Source: CAVVUC01 sp963751395
GTDB lineage: Bacteria > Verrucomicrobiota > Verrucomicrobiia > Chthoniobacterales > Chthoniobacteraceae
NCBI GenBank assembly: GCA_963751395.1
Contig: CAVVUC010000004.1
Span: forward strand, 809,896 to 873,895
DNA: 64,000 nucleotides
Direction of reading: 5' to 3'
The translations under genes were made by a program, and so were the position numbers. The notes under the pieces are model-generated. The model was not told the DNA's origin and made no database searches. It worked only from the letters and a program-made list of their open reading frames with translations. Of the stretch, positions 18,721 through 26,926 are shown one piece after another (position 1 is the first letter of the stretch; every line of letters begins with the position of its first letter).

Positions 18721-19296
18721 TCAGAAAAACGAAGGCGCGTTTCCCGGCTTCCACTTGATGTTGCAGCCGATGCTTGCCTTTTGGTCGGGGTTGACGCGCT
18801 TGCCGGTCAGCACGGCTTCGATGGCTGCGCGAAGGTCGCGTCCGGTCGGCGTTCCCTGCCCCGGACGGCTGTCATCGAGCTGGCCGCGATAGACGAGTTC
18901 GCGGTTTTCATCGAAAAGGAAAAAATCCGGCGTGCAGGCGGCCGTGTAGTCTTTCGCGACCTCCTGGGTTTCGTCGTAGCAGACCGGAAAATTGAAACGC
19001 AACTTCTCCGCCATCGCTTTCAGCTTCTTTGGCGCGTCGGCGGGATAAGCGACAATGTCGTTCGAGCTGATCGCGACGACGCCCACGCTCTTGCCGGCGA
19101 AATCGCGCCCAAGCCGCGCCAGTTCGTCGCGAACATGGACGACATACGGGCAATGTTCGCAGATGAACATCACGAGGAGCGCTTTCCTGCCTGCAAAGTC
19201 TTTCAGTGAAACCGACTTCTCGGAAACGACATCCGGCAGGGAGAAATCGGGTGCTTTTGTGCCAAGCGCCAGCATCGTGGAAGGAGTGAGTGCCAT
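18721..19296 (-). CDS. Thioredoxin-fold AhpC/TSA-type redoxin
   Basis: A 191-residue cytoplasmic redoxin with the order expected of this group: GTKAPDFSLPDV entry, LLVMFICEHCPYV with a CxxC active site (CEHC), the SSNDI loop, CYDETQEVAKDY, and the cis-Pro region TPDFFLF. A third cysteine in AACTPDF precedes the cis-Pro. Members are usually annotated as thioredoxin family proteins of unknown partner. It stands alone on the minus strand, divergent from purU. An AT-rich 12-bp inverted repeat separates the two start regions. Confidence 0.85.
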   Translation of the reverse strand: MALTPSTMLALGTKAPDFSLPDVVSEKSVSLKDFAGRKALLVMFICEHCPYVVHVRDELARLGRDFAGKSVGVVAISSNDIVAYPADAPKKLKAMAEKLRFNFPVCYDETQEVAKDYTAACTPDFFLFDENRELVYRGQLDDSRPGQGTPTGRDLRAAIEAVLTGKRVNPDQKASIGCNIKWKPGNAPSFF

Positions 19297-19311
19297 GGGT
19301 TTTTGGTTTTT

Positions 19312-19399
19312 GATTTTCGATTTTCGATTTAGGCTCGCCGCGCACTTTAAGCTTTGGAGTCGAAATTAAATCGAAAATCTGAAATCTGAAATCTGAAAT
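19312..19399. repeat. AT-rich inverted and tandem repeat patch
   Basis: Between the divergent redoxin and purU genes lie a 12-bp perfect inverted repeat (GATTTTCGATTT at 19319-19330 against AAATCGAAAATC at 19368-19379) and three tandem copies of a 7-bp GAAATCT-like unit ending at 19399. The stretch is far more AT-rich than its surroundings. Similar AGATTTCAGATT-like patches occur near 20772-20840 and AT-rich ones flank 36037-36391. Confidence 0.55.
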
Positions 19400-19407
19400 T
19401 CATTCCC

Positions 19408-20262
19408 ATGTCCGTCACCCTTCTTAAACTCGCCTGCCCGGACCGGGTCGGCCTTTTGTCGCGGCTCACCAGCTTCGTCGCATATCACGGCGGGAACCTG
19501 CTCGAGGTCCATCAATTCACCGAACCGGTCAGCGGCTGGTTTTTCGCGCGCATGGCGATCGACACCAGGACACTCGCGCTCGATCTGCCCGCGTTGCGCA
19601 AGGCGTTCAAGCCGACAGCCGACGAGTTGCAAGCCGAGTGGACCATCCGCGAGGAGCGCACGAAAATGCGCGTGGTCATCGTCGTTAGCAAGCTGGGCCA
19701 TTGTCTCGCCGACCTGCTCTGGCGCTGGCGCTCGGGTGAGCTGCCGATCGAGATTCCGCTCGTGATTTCCAATCACGAAGTGCTTCGCGAGATGGTCGAG
19801 CGGGAAGGAATCCGGTTCGAGTTCGTGCCGGTCGATCCGCAAAACAAGGCTGCTGCATTCGAGAAAATGGCGGGCATGTTCCGCAAGGCCGAGGCGGACC
19901 TCGTCGTGCTTGCGCGTTACATGCAGATTTTGTCGAAAGAACTTTGCGAAGAGTGGCGCGGACGGATCATCAACATCCACCACTCGTTTCTGCCGTCGTT
20001 CGTCGGCGCGAACCCTTACCAGCGGGCTTACGATCGCGGCGTGAAGCTCATCGGCGCGACCTGTCATTACGCGACGGCGGATCTGGACGAAGGCCCGATC
20101 ATCGACCAGGAAGTGGTGCGCGTGGAGCATTTCCATTCGCCCGAAGATCTGCTGCGGCTCGGGCGCGACTGCGAGCGGCTCGCCCTGGCGCGGGGCGTGC
20201 GCTACCACATCCACGACCGCGTGCTGATTCACGGCGCGAAGTCGATTGTGTTCCGGGATTGA
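19408..20262 (+). CDS. purU: Formyltetrahydrofolate deformylase
   Basis: PurU hydrolyses 10-formyl-THF to formate and THF, balancing one-carbon pools for purine synthesis. The 284-residue protein has the expected two parts: an N-terminal ACT domain (LLKLACPDRVGLLSRLTSFV, residues 1-85) and a C-terminal formyltransferase-fold domain. The second part contains the catalytic set IINIHHSFLPSFVGANPY and GATCHYATADLDEGPII (the family's N, H and D residues). It begins with ATG after an AT-rich repeat patch and has no visible Shine-Dalgarno. Confidence 0.93.
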   Translation: MSVTLLKLACPDRVGLLSRLTSFVAYHGGNLLEVHQFTEPVSGWFFARMAIDTRTLALDLPALRKAFKPTADELQAEWTIREERTKMRVVIVVSKLGHCLADLLWRWRSGELPIEIPLVISNHEVLREMVEREGIRFEFVPVDPQNKAAAFEKMAGMFRKAEADLVVLARYMQILSKELCEEWRGRIINIHHSFLPSFVGANPYQRAYDRGVKLIGATCHYATADLDEGPIIDQEVVRVEHFHSPEDLLRLGRDCERLALARGVRYHIHDRVLIHGAKSIVFRD

Positions 20263-20314
20263 GCGCCCCCAAATAGGTTGCGTGAGACGGGCGTTTGCGT
20301 AGTTTTGACCTCCC

Positions 20315-20773
20315 ATGAGTTTTCAGGAACGAATTGATCAGGATTTGAAAGAGGCCATGAAGGCACGGGACACTGAGAAGCTCGGTGTCCTTCGCATGCT
20401 CAAGGCGGCGCTCAAAAACGCCGCCATCGAGAAGCACGGAGCGACCGGTCAGCTCGACGACAACGAAGCCGTCGCCGTGCTTCGCAAGCAGGCCAAGCAG
20501 CGTCAGGATGCGATAGAGGGGTTTGAAAAAGGCAACCGCCCTGAGCTGGCGGCGAAGGAAAAGGCGGAGCTGGACATTTTGAACGCCTATCTTCCAAAAC
20601 AGCTTTCGCCGGACGAGCTGGCAAAAATCGTCGCCGAGGCAATCGTCGAAGCCGGCGCGACATCGAAGGCACAAGTCGGCGCCGTCATGAAAATCGCCCA
20701 GATGAGAATCGCGGGTCGTGCCGATGGCAGGACGGTGAATCAGGAAGTGCAGAAGCAACTGGGGGGAATTTGA
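20315..20773 (+). CDS. yqeY: GatB/YqeY domain protein
   Basis: A 152-residue protein with the complete YqeY layout: SFQERIDQDLKEAMKARD, LRMLKAALKN, the EAVAVLRKQAKQRQDAIEGFE helix, and ILNAYLPKQLSPDEL leading to the C-terminal tail similar to that of GatB. The family is a stand-alone relative of the amidotransferase tail domain and is thought to bind tRNA-related partners, though the role is not established. It follows purU on the same strand 52 bases downstream. Confidence 0.92.
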   Translation: MSFQERIDQDLKEAMKARDTEKLGVLRMLKAALKNAAIEKHGATGQLDDNEAVAVLRKQAKQRQDAIEGFEKGNRPELAAKEKAELDILNAYLPKQLSPDELAKIVAEAIVEAGATSKAQVGAVMKIAQMRIAGRADGRTVNQEVQKQLGGI

Positions 20774-20870
20774 GATTTCAGATTGAAGATTGGAAAGCCT
20801 GGCCGTTGCTTCGCATCCGTTGCAGCAGATTGAAGATTTGCCGAAGCGCCTCCGCCCCGGAGTTCAACTA

Positions 20871-20898
20871 CCGCGTTCCGCCTTCCGCGTTCCGCCTT
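20871..20898 (+). repeat. 14-bp tandem repeat, two copies
   Basis: CCGCGTTCCGCCTT occurs twice in direct succession just before the ispD start codon. It lies within a non-coding spacer that also holds AGATTTCAGATT-like text at its left end. No function is evident. Confidence 0.5.
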
Positions 20899-20905
20899 TA
20901 GAAAC

Positions 20906-21595
20906 ATGCTCACCGCCATCATTGTTGCCGCCGGAAGCAGCCGGCGCATGGGTTTTGACAAATTGTTCGCACCGCTGGCGGGGAAGCCGGTGATCGCGCA
21001 TTCCATCAACGCCTTCGAGCAATGCAAAGAGGTGAAGGACATCATCATCGTCACCAAGGAAGAGCGCATCCCCGAAATGGAGAAGCTGGTCGCCGCCGAG
21101 AAATTTCTCAAGGTCCACAAGATCATCGCCGGAGGTGTGGAGCGGCATTTTTCAGTGTGGAACGGATTGCAGGCCGCTGACTCGAAGTCCAGCTACATCG
21201 CCATTCACGACGGCGCGCGCCCGCTCACCACGCCGAAATTGATCCGGAAATGCCTCGCGCTTGCGGTCAAAGAGGGGGCGGCCTGTTGCGCCTCTCAGAT
21301 TCCCGACACGGTGAAGCGCGCATCGGACGAACAGGTCGTCACGGAAAGCGTCGAGCGGGCCGGTTTGTGGTCGATGCAAACACCGCAGATTTTTTCCACC
21401 CCGGTCATCATGCAGGCCTATGCGTTGATCATCGCGCAGAACGATGTGGTCACCGATGAAGTCTCCGCGGTTCAGCGGCTCGGGAAACGCATCGGCCTGC
21501 TTCGCGACGACGAATGGAATTTCAAAATCACACTCCCTCGCGATCTCGAGCTGGCCGAGCAGGTGCTTGCACTGAGAGGCAAACCGAAAAAATGA
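20906..21595 (+). CDS. ispD: 2-C-methyl-D-erythritol 4-phosphate cytidylyltransferase
   Basis: IspD makes CDP-methylerythritol from CTP and MEP, the third step of the non-mevalonate isoprenoid pathway. The 229-residue protein shows the nucleotide-binding start IIVAAGSSRRMGFDK, the HDGARPLTT metal/substrate motif, QIPDTVKRA, and LWSMQTPQIF, with T-DE-SAV near the C terminus. Its stop codon overlaps the start of the downstream M16 peptidase (ATGA), so the two genes are translationally coupled. Confidence 0.95.
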   Translation: MLTAIIVAAGSSRRMGFDKLFAPLAGKPVIAHSINAFEQCKEVKDIIIVTKEERIPEMEKLVAAEKFLKVHKIIAGGVERHFSVWNGLQAADSKSSYIAIHDGARPLTTPKLIRKCLALAVKEGAACCASQIPDTVKRASDEQVVTESVERAGLWSMQTPQIFSTPVIMQAYALIIAQNDVVTDEVSAVQRLGKRIGLLRDDEWNFKITLPRDLELAEQVLALRGKPKK

Positions 21596-22860
21596 ATCTC
21601 GATTATCGCCTGACAAAACTCGCCAACGGCGTCCGCGTCGCGTCCCTCGAAATGCCTTACATGAAGAGTGTGAGCGTGGGGATCTGGGCCGGAATCGGCG
21701 GGCGTTACGAAGCGAAAAAGGAAGGCGGCATGGCGCATTTCATCGAGCATCTGCTTTTCAAGGGAACGAAAAAGCGGAACGCGCGACAGATCATCGAGGC
21801 GGTCGAGGGCATCGGTGGTTATCTCAATGCCTTCACCACCGAAGACCACACGTGCTACTACGCGAAAGCCGCCGCGCCGCAATTCCCCGAGATCGGCGAA
21901 GTGCTCGCCGACATGTATCTGAACTCGCAGTTCGCACCGGAGGAAATCGAGCGTGAGCGCGACGTGATCCGCGAGGAAATCATGATGTATCGCGACCAGC
22001 CGGCGCAACACGCGCAGGAGATGCTCTCGGAGACAATGTGGCCCGATCATCCTCTTGGGAGGCCGCTCACCGGCACGGTGGAAACGATCTCGAAATTCCA
22101 GCGCAACGATCTCCTCGACTTCATGCGGGACAACTACAACGGACGCACCACCGTCGTGACTGTTGCCGGAAAAATTACCCACGAGGAAGTCGTCGCATTG
22201 TTCGACCCGCTGCTGGCCGGGCTGAGCCCGGGCCGGCTGCCAAGGTGCGCCAGCCATAATTCGTCAGCGACGGAGCCGCGCGTGTCGCTGTCCAACCGGG
22301 AAACGGAGCAGACGCACCTCGCGATGGGCTTTTATTCGTTTGGCAGAAATGACGAGCGAAGGTTCGCGTTGAAGCTTTTGAGCGTAATTCTCGGGGAGAA
22401 CATGAGTTCGCGTCTCTTTCAAAAGCTGCGTGAGAAATACGGATTCTGCTACTCGGTGCATACGGGCATGATGTCACTCTCCGATGCCGGAATGATCAGC
22501 GTTTACGCGGGGCTCGATCCGGCGAAATTGCAGAGGGCGCTGCGAATCATCTTCGACGAACTCGAGCGCATCTGCCACAAGCCGCCGAGCGTGCCGGAGC
22601 TGCGCAAGGCGCGCGATTACACCATCGGCCAGACTCTGATGGGCCTCGAAAGCACGACCAACCAGATGATGTGGATGGGCGAATCCATCCTTGGATACGG
22701 CAAGGTGCTCGACCCTGCCGAAATCGAGCAGCGCATTCTGGCAGTGACGCCGGAGGATGTCCGTTCCGTCGCATGCCATTGTCTGAGGAAAGCGCGGTTG
22801 GGACTTGCCGTCGTCGGACCTGTGAAGGATGCCGAGACCGTGCGCGCATTGCTTCGCTGA
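21592..22860 (+). CDS. M16 family zinc peptidase (PqqL/MPP-like)
   Basis: A 422-residue single-chain M16B peptidase. I start at the ATG overlapping the ispD stop because it opens directly with the family N terminus (YRLTKLANGVRVA). The inverted zinc motif HFIEH is at residues 49-53, with the distal glutamate in the ERERDVIREE helix about 75 residues later. The C-terminal half contains the inactive M16_C domain (QTHLAMGFYSFG, SSRLFQKLREKYGFCYSV). Proteins of this size cleave small peptides, often leader or signal remnants. There is no signal peptide. Confidence 0.92.
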   Translation: MNLDYRLTKLANGVRVASLEMPYMKSVSVGIWAGIGGRYEAKKEGGMAHFIEHLLFKGTKKRNARQIIEAVEGIGGYLNAFTTEDHTCYYAKAAAPQFPEIGEVLADMYLNSQFAPEEIERERDVIREEIMMYRDQPAQHAQEMLSETMWPDHPLGRPLTGTVETISKFQRNDLLDFMRDNYNGRTTVVTVAGKITHEEVVALFDPLLAGLSPGRLPRCASHNSSATEPRVSLSNRETEQTHLAMGFYSFGRNDERRFALKLLSVILGENMSSRLFQKLREKYGFCYSVHTGMMSLSDAGMISVYAGLDPAKLQRALRIIFDELERICHKPPSVPELRKARDYTIGQTLMGLESTTNQMMWMGESILGYGKVLDPAEIEQRILAVTPEDVRSVACHCLRKARLGLAVVGPVKDAETVRALLR

Positions 22861-22881
22861 AGCGAAGAACTCGCGCTCGGC

Positions 22882-23517
22882 TCACTCGGCGCCAATGTGG
22901 AACGTGCAGCAATAAAGGCCGGACACCGTCGTTTCATCGCGCCGCACCGGAGCGCGGAGAACGCGCTGGATCGTCTCTGCTTCGAGTCGTGTGACGATCG
23001 GGAACGCCTGGAGCAAGTCCAGAATCGGCGAGTGATGCTCCACGATGCGCAAGCCGCCGTCCGACTCCACCTCCGACATGAACCCCTCGTTGTCGCGGAG
23101 GCGCGCAAGCCACTTCACGCGCTGTGAAAGCGTATCGCCTTTAAGCCGCTCGATGTAGCGCGCTTCCTTTTTTTGGAAAACCATGAACAGCAATTTCTCC
23201 GCAGCCGAGGGGCCGTAGAGTTTCTTCGCCGATTCGAGAAGTTCGATGGTGAACGAGTTGCTCGCAACCGGGAAAAGTTCGTGCGCCCGTTTGGTGAGGC
23301 GATAGACCATCTCCGGCCGCCCGAGCGGCTTGGGCCGGCGCCATGTGTCGAGGTAGCCTTCCTTGTGAAGGTCGATGCAATGCTGCTTCACGCCCATGTA
23401 GCTCATGTCGAGCTTCACGCCGAGTTCGCCAACCGACAGCCCGTGCGTTCGCTTGAGCTTGTTGATGATTTGCAGCCGCTGGCTTTTGCCAATCTGCGCG
23501 ATGAGTTTCTGGTTCAC
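22882..23517 (-). CDS. Helix-turn-helix transcriptional regulator (SufR/ArsR-like)
   Basis: A 211-residue regulator with an N-terminal winged helix (RLQIINKLKRTHGLSVGELG, MGVKQHCIDLHKEGYL, then the wing RPEMVYRLTKRA), a central helical dimerisation part, and a C-terminal region ending CCTFHIG. Layout and length resemble SufR-type repressors of Fe-S assembly genes. However, only a CC pair is visible at the C terminus, so an Fe-S cluster is doubtful. A sufE gene lies about 400 bases upstream on the opposite strand, which makes a link to Fe-S homeostasis plausible but unproven. Confidence 0.75.
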   Translation of the reverse strand: MNQKLIAQIGKSQRLQIINKLKRTHGLSVGELGVKLDMSYMGVKQHCIDLHKEGYLDTWRRPKPLGRPEMVYRLTKRAHELFPVASNSFTIELLESAKKLYGPSAAEKLLFMVFQKKEARYIERLKGDTLSQRVKWLARLRDNEGFMSEVESDGGLRIVEHHSPILDLLQAFPIVTRLEAETIQRVLRAPVRRDETTVSGLYCCTFHIGAE

Positions 23518-23565
23518 GGGGATGAATCTAAGATTCTCGCGGCAAAAAAAGAGGCGCGTCTCCGG

Positions 23566-23802
23566 CTACTTCAAATCCTCCGCAATCACGGTCTTCTGTT
23601 CGCGACTGGCAAGAAGCTTTGCCTGTTCGGCGACGGCGCTCGGGTCCTCATCGAAGCGGTATCCGTGACAGCTCGGGCAGGTTGCCGCGCGTTGTCTCAC
23701 GATCGATTCGCATCCCTCGCAGACCTTGTAATCATTCGGTTTGGCGACGATTTTTTCCGCGCGTCGCGCGCGGTCGCTGAGCGGGGTGTTTTCTTGTGAC
23801 AT
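23566..23802 (-). CDS. Small zinc-ribbon protein
   Basis: A 78-residue protein with one four-cysteine zinc ribbon: CEGC and CPSC spaced by 11 residues, followed by a conserved-looking HGYRFDE. An acidic and Ala-rich tail completes it. I chose the ATG at 23802; an alternative is seven codons upstream. It sits upstream of and on the same strand as the HTH regulator, and divergent from sufE. Small proteins of this shape recur in Verrucomicrobiota as far as I recall; no function is known. Confidence 0.65.
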   Translation of the reverse strand: MSQENTPLSDRARRAEKIVAKPNDYKVCEGCESIVRQRAATCPSCHGYRFDEDPSAVAEQAKLLASREQKTVIAEDLK

Positions 23803-23911
23803 CGAGTGCTGGAATATGTCCACGAATGCAGGCGCAAATCAAGCGCCGCTCTCCGGTCCGCGCATCGAGTTGCGAAAAGGGCTTTCCTTCTCCAGACTCA
23901 AACCGTTTCCA

Positions 23912-24325
23912 ATGACTCTCGCCAAACGACAGCAGGCATTCATCGAGCGCTTCTCGGTGATCGCCGATCCGCACGAACGGCTCGCAGCTCTTGTCGCGCA
24001 CAAGCCGCCGCTCGCCGCGCTCGCCGAATCGGAACGGACTGACGCCAACCTGGTGCGCGGTTGTGTATCGCGCGTCTGGCTGGCGTGCTCGCTTGAAAAT
24101 GGCCGCTGCCGTTTCCGCATGGACGCCGATTCGCCGATGGTCAAAGGGCTGGTCGGTGTTCTCTGCGCCATCTATGAAAACGCGCTGCCGGAGGAAATCA
24201 TCGCAATCGAGCCCGAAGTTTTCGACGCGCTCGGCATCGCGAAGAACCTCACGCCCACGCGCCTGAACGGCCTCGCCAGCGTGCGGCGCGCCATCCACGA
24301 ATTCGCGCAGCGCTGCCTCGCATGA
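23912..24325 (+). CDS. sufE: SufE-family sulfur acceptor
   Basis: SufE/CsdE accepts persulfide sulfur from a cysteine desulfurase. The 137-residue protein begins at the ATG of MTLAKRQQAFIERFSV and carries the active Cys51 in RGCVSRVWL. It continues with the family core RFRMDADSPMVKGLVGVL and NLTPTRLNGLASV. No desulfurase gene is visible in the window. Its stop overlaps the tatD start (ATGA), and tcdA lies nearby, a grouping reminiscent of the E. coli csdE-csdL (tcdA) pair. Confidence 0.9.
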   Translation: MTLAKRQQAFIERFSVIADPHERLAALVAHKPPLAALAESERTDANLVRGCVSRVWLACSLENGRCRFRMDADSPMVKGLVGVLCAIYENALPEEIIAIEPEVFDALGIAKNLTPTRLNGLASVRRAIHEFAQRCLA

Positions 24326-25119
24326 TCCGCTACATCGACGCACACAACCACCTGCAGGACAATTGGCTCGCGCCCCATCGCCGCGAGGTGATCGAAATGC
24401 TGGAGCACATCGGCATTCAACGCGCGGTCGTCAACGGCACCACCGAGGCGGATTGGGACGGCGTCGCGGAACTCGCGCGCCAGCATCCGTGGGTGCTGCC
24501 GAGTTACGGGCTGCATCCGTGGTATATCGCACAACGCACGCCGCAATGGCGCGAGCGGCTGATCGCGCGCCTCGATCAGGGCGGTTGCGTGGTGGGCGAG
24601 ATCGGGCTGGATCGCCGGATTGAGGGCTGCAATTTCGAGGATCAAAAGGCGGTCTTCACCGCCCAGCTCGCCCTCGCAGCGGAGCGCAATCTTCCCGTCA
24701 CCATCCACTGCTTGAAAGCCTGGGGCGCTCTTTGGGAGATTGTTCGCGAACATCCGCTGCCGGCGTGTGGATTCCTCCTGCACGCTTATGGCGGGCCGCT
24801 GGAAATGGTTCACGGCTTTGTCGGGCGCGGCGCCCGGTTTTCCTTCTCCGCCTCCTTTCTCGACGAGCAAAAAGCGGCGAGGCGCGAAGTGTTCCGGCAT
24901 ATTCCCGCGGAACGGTTGCTGGTGGAAACCGACGCGCCTTCAATGCCCCTTCCGCCAGCCTGTGACGCCTATCCTCTGCCCGATACTCCTGAAGGCCACC
25001 GCGTGAATCACCCGGCCAACATTACCGTCGCGTATCGCGGTTTCGCGGAACTTCGGGAAATGAGTGTCGAATCACTAGCCGCTTTGGTGGAGCAAAACTT
25101 CGCGCGTCTGTTCGTGTAG
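24322..25119 (+). CDS. tatD: TatD-family metal-dependent hydrolase
   Basis: A 265-residue amidohydrolase-fold protein of the TatD group, which includes DNases and D-aminoacyl-tRNA editing-like proteins. Metal ligands are visible in IDAHNHLQ (start), GEIGLD, TIHCLKA, LLHAYGG and ETDAPSMPLP. All expected positions are present. It overlaps sufE by four bases and should be translated from the same message. Confidence 0.9.
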   Translation: MIRYIDAHNHLQDNWLAPHRREVIEMLEHIGIQRAVVNGTTEADWDGVAELARQHPWVLPSYGLHPWYIAQRTPQWRERLIARLDQGGCVVGEIGLDRRIEGCNFEDQKAVFTAQLALAAERNLPVTIHCLKAWGALWEIVREHPLPACGFLLHAYGGPLEMVHGFVGRGARFSFSASFLDEQKAARREVFRHIPAERLLVETDAPSMPLPPACDAYPLPDTPEGHRVNHPANITVAYRGFAELREMSVESLAALVEQNFARLFV

Positions 25120-25231
25120 CGCAGGCATTCTTCCGCAGCGAAATCGGCCCTGCGCGCCACGTGGCTCCCGCCCTCTCGCAGAGCCCGAGTGCGCAATGGG
25201 GGCACGACGTAACTGGACCGTGCCTCCGACC

Positions 25232-26059
25232 TCACTGCGTGGCAATTCGCCTGACGATCTCGCCCGCCGCGACGAAGCCGAAGGTGCCGGTGACGAAACA
25301 GGCGGCTCCGAATCCGCTGGCGCAATCCATTCGCAGATTGCTGCCGGGTTCGGCGGTCGCGCAGACTTCGCCGCTGGACCACGGGAAGACTTGCGGCTCG
25401 GTCGAGAAAACGGTCGGCACGTCGTAGAAGTTCCCCTCTCCACGCTCCCAGCCATAGTCGCGACGGAGCTTTACGCGGACGACTTTCAGCAGCTTGTCGC
25501 CGCCCGACTTGCCGAGGTCGTCCACTTGAATCTGCGTCGGGTCGCGTCTTCCGCCGGAACCGCCGACGGTGAGCACGCGCAATCCGCGCTCGCGGCATTT
25601 CCCGATGATGCGCGCCTTGGTGGACATGAGATCGGTGGCATCGACGACGAAATCGAAGCGCTGCCCCAGCAGCCGGTCGCAGGAGGATTCGGTGAAAAAC
25701 TCGACGACAGCGCGAACGTCGCATTCCGGGTTGATCTGCCGTATGCGCCCGGCAAGCACGGCGACTTTGGGGCGTCCGATTTCCCCATCGAGAGCGGGAA
25801 GCTGGCGGTTGGTGTTCGTGATGCAGACGTCGTCCATGTCGATCAATGTCAATGCGCCCACGCCAGAACGGGCAAGCGCTTCCACCGTCCACGACCCGAC
25901 GCCGCCGACACCAATCACTGCAACATGCGCGGCCCGCAGGCGTGGAAGCGCGTCGCGCCCGTAAAGTCGCTCAACGCCGCCGAATCGCTGGCTGGGTGTT
26001 TGTGTCGGAATGGTTTCCACGAATGGAAAAATTGAAACCTTCCGCAGCACGTCAAACAC
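25232..26059 (-). CDS. tcdA: tRNA threonylcarbamoyladenosine dehydratase (E1-like, ThiF fold)
   Basis: TcdA (CsdL) cyclises t6A37 of tRNA to ct6A using ATP. The 275-residue protein has the E1 nucleotide motif VIGVGGVGSWTVEALARSG, the IDMDDVCITNTNRQ adenylation segment, DATDLMSTKA, and the C-terminal FGAACFVTGTFGF cysteine region, which matches TcdA rather than MoeB or ThiF. The first 20 or so residues are not family-like; a GTG at 26020 just before the QRFGG opening is a possible alternative start. Confidence 0.88.
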   Translation of the reverse strand: MFDVLRKVSIFPFVETIPTQTPSQRFGGVERLYGRDALPRLRAAHVAVIGVGGVGSWTVEALARSGVGALTLIDMDDVCITNTNRQLPALDGEIGRPKVAVLAGRIRQINPECDVRAVVEFFTESSCDRLLGQRFDFVVDATDLMSTKARIIGKCRERGLRVLTVGGSGGRRDPTQIQVDDLGKSGGDKLLKVVRVKLRRDYGWERGEGNFYDVPTVFSTEPQVFPWSSGEVCATAEPGSNLRMDCASGFGAACFVTGTFGFVAAGEIVRRIATQ

Positions 26060-26077
26060 GAACGCCGGCGGACTGGC

Positions 26078-26242
26078 TCAAGACCAGGCCTGCTGCCCAA
26101 GGCCGGCCGAGGTGAATTGCTGCACCAGCCCGGCAAGACCGCCGCCGGATTGATGCGTCACCATGTCGAGGACGACTTTCATCAGCGGATTGGACTGCCC
26201 GCCGCCGGTGACTTGAGAAAGGATGGAGTCGAGGATGCTCAT
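26078..26242 (-). pseudogene. Truncated YidB/DUF937-like protein
   Basis: A 54-residue frame opening MSILDSILSQVTGGG and continuing MKVVLDMVTHQSGGGLAGLV and QQFTSAGLG. This matches the N-terminal part of YidB-type DUF937 proteins, which are usually around 130 residues and go on with a VQSWVGTGPN-like segment. Here a stop follows QQAWS. The sequence immediately downstream is the start region of tcdA, so the 3' half appears to have been deleted. A short functional form cannot be excluded. Confidence 0.6.
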
Positions 26243-26326
26243 GGTTTTGAAGGGATTGATGATTGGGACGTGACAATCGAAGCAGAGCGGGCCGCAGCAG
26301 TGTTGTCCAACCACGGAAAAACCGGC

Positions 26327-26920
26327 TCAGTATTTCACCCCGCAGCCGTAGGGCTTGCTCGTGGCCGTGGCGACTGGCTTGCCTGCCATGGCTTCATCGA
26401 GCGCGGCTTTGACGTAGTTCGTCGCCTTGGGAATGTCCGACGGATTTGCCGAGGCGATGCTGTCGATGGCTCCTTCGTAGATCAATTTGCCTTCGGGGTT
26501 GATGACGAAAAGTTGCGGCGTGGTTTTCGCTCCGTAGCTCCTGCCAATCGCGCCGTTTGAGTCGAGCAGCAACGCGGTCGGAGCCGCCTCCTTTTGCTTC
26601 AGCCAATCGTTCCATTTCTCGGGCGGGAAGTTGCCGGACTTGCCGGCGGCGGACGAGTTGATGCTCAGCCAGACAACGCCTTTGCCGGTGATTTCTTTTT
26701 GGAGTTTCGGCATGTTGCCGGAGTCGTAATGCTTTTTCACAAACGGGCAATCCGGGTTCGTCCATTCGAGCACGACGTATTTGCCTTTGTATTCGGCGAG
26801 CGTGTGCGTCCTGCCGTTTGTGTCGGTCGCCGAAAATGCCGGGGCGGGCTCCCCGATCTTCGGTCCAGCGAATGCGGTTGCGGTGAGAGCCAATGCGACA
26901 AGGGAAAGAATCGTTTTCAT
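26327..26920 (-). CDS. Secreted redoxin-domain protein
   Basis: A 197-residue periplasmic redoxin. It has a signal peptide at residues 1-18 (MKTILSLVALALTATAFA) and the AhpC/TSA fold: GEPAPAFSATDTNG, VVLEWTNPDCPFVKKHY with a single cysteine at the active-site position, and TTPQLFVINPEG with the cis-Pro. The DCPFVKKHY motif typifies a Bacteroidota/Verrucomicrobiota redoxin group. It begins only six bases downstream of the dsbD-like gene on the same strand, so it is probably a DsbD-reduced partner. Confidence 0.88.
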   Translation of the reverse strand: MKTILSLVALALTATAFAGPKIGEPAPAFSATDTNGRTHTLAEYKGKYVVLEWTNPDCPFVKKHYDSGNMPKLQKEITGKGVVWLSINSSAAGKSGNFPPEKWNDWLKQKEAAPTALLLDSNGAIGRSYGAKTTPQLFVINPEGKLIYEGAIDSIASANPSDIPKATNYVKAALDEAMAGKPVATATSKPYGCGVKY

Positions 26921-26926
26921 AGGGTT

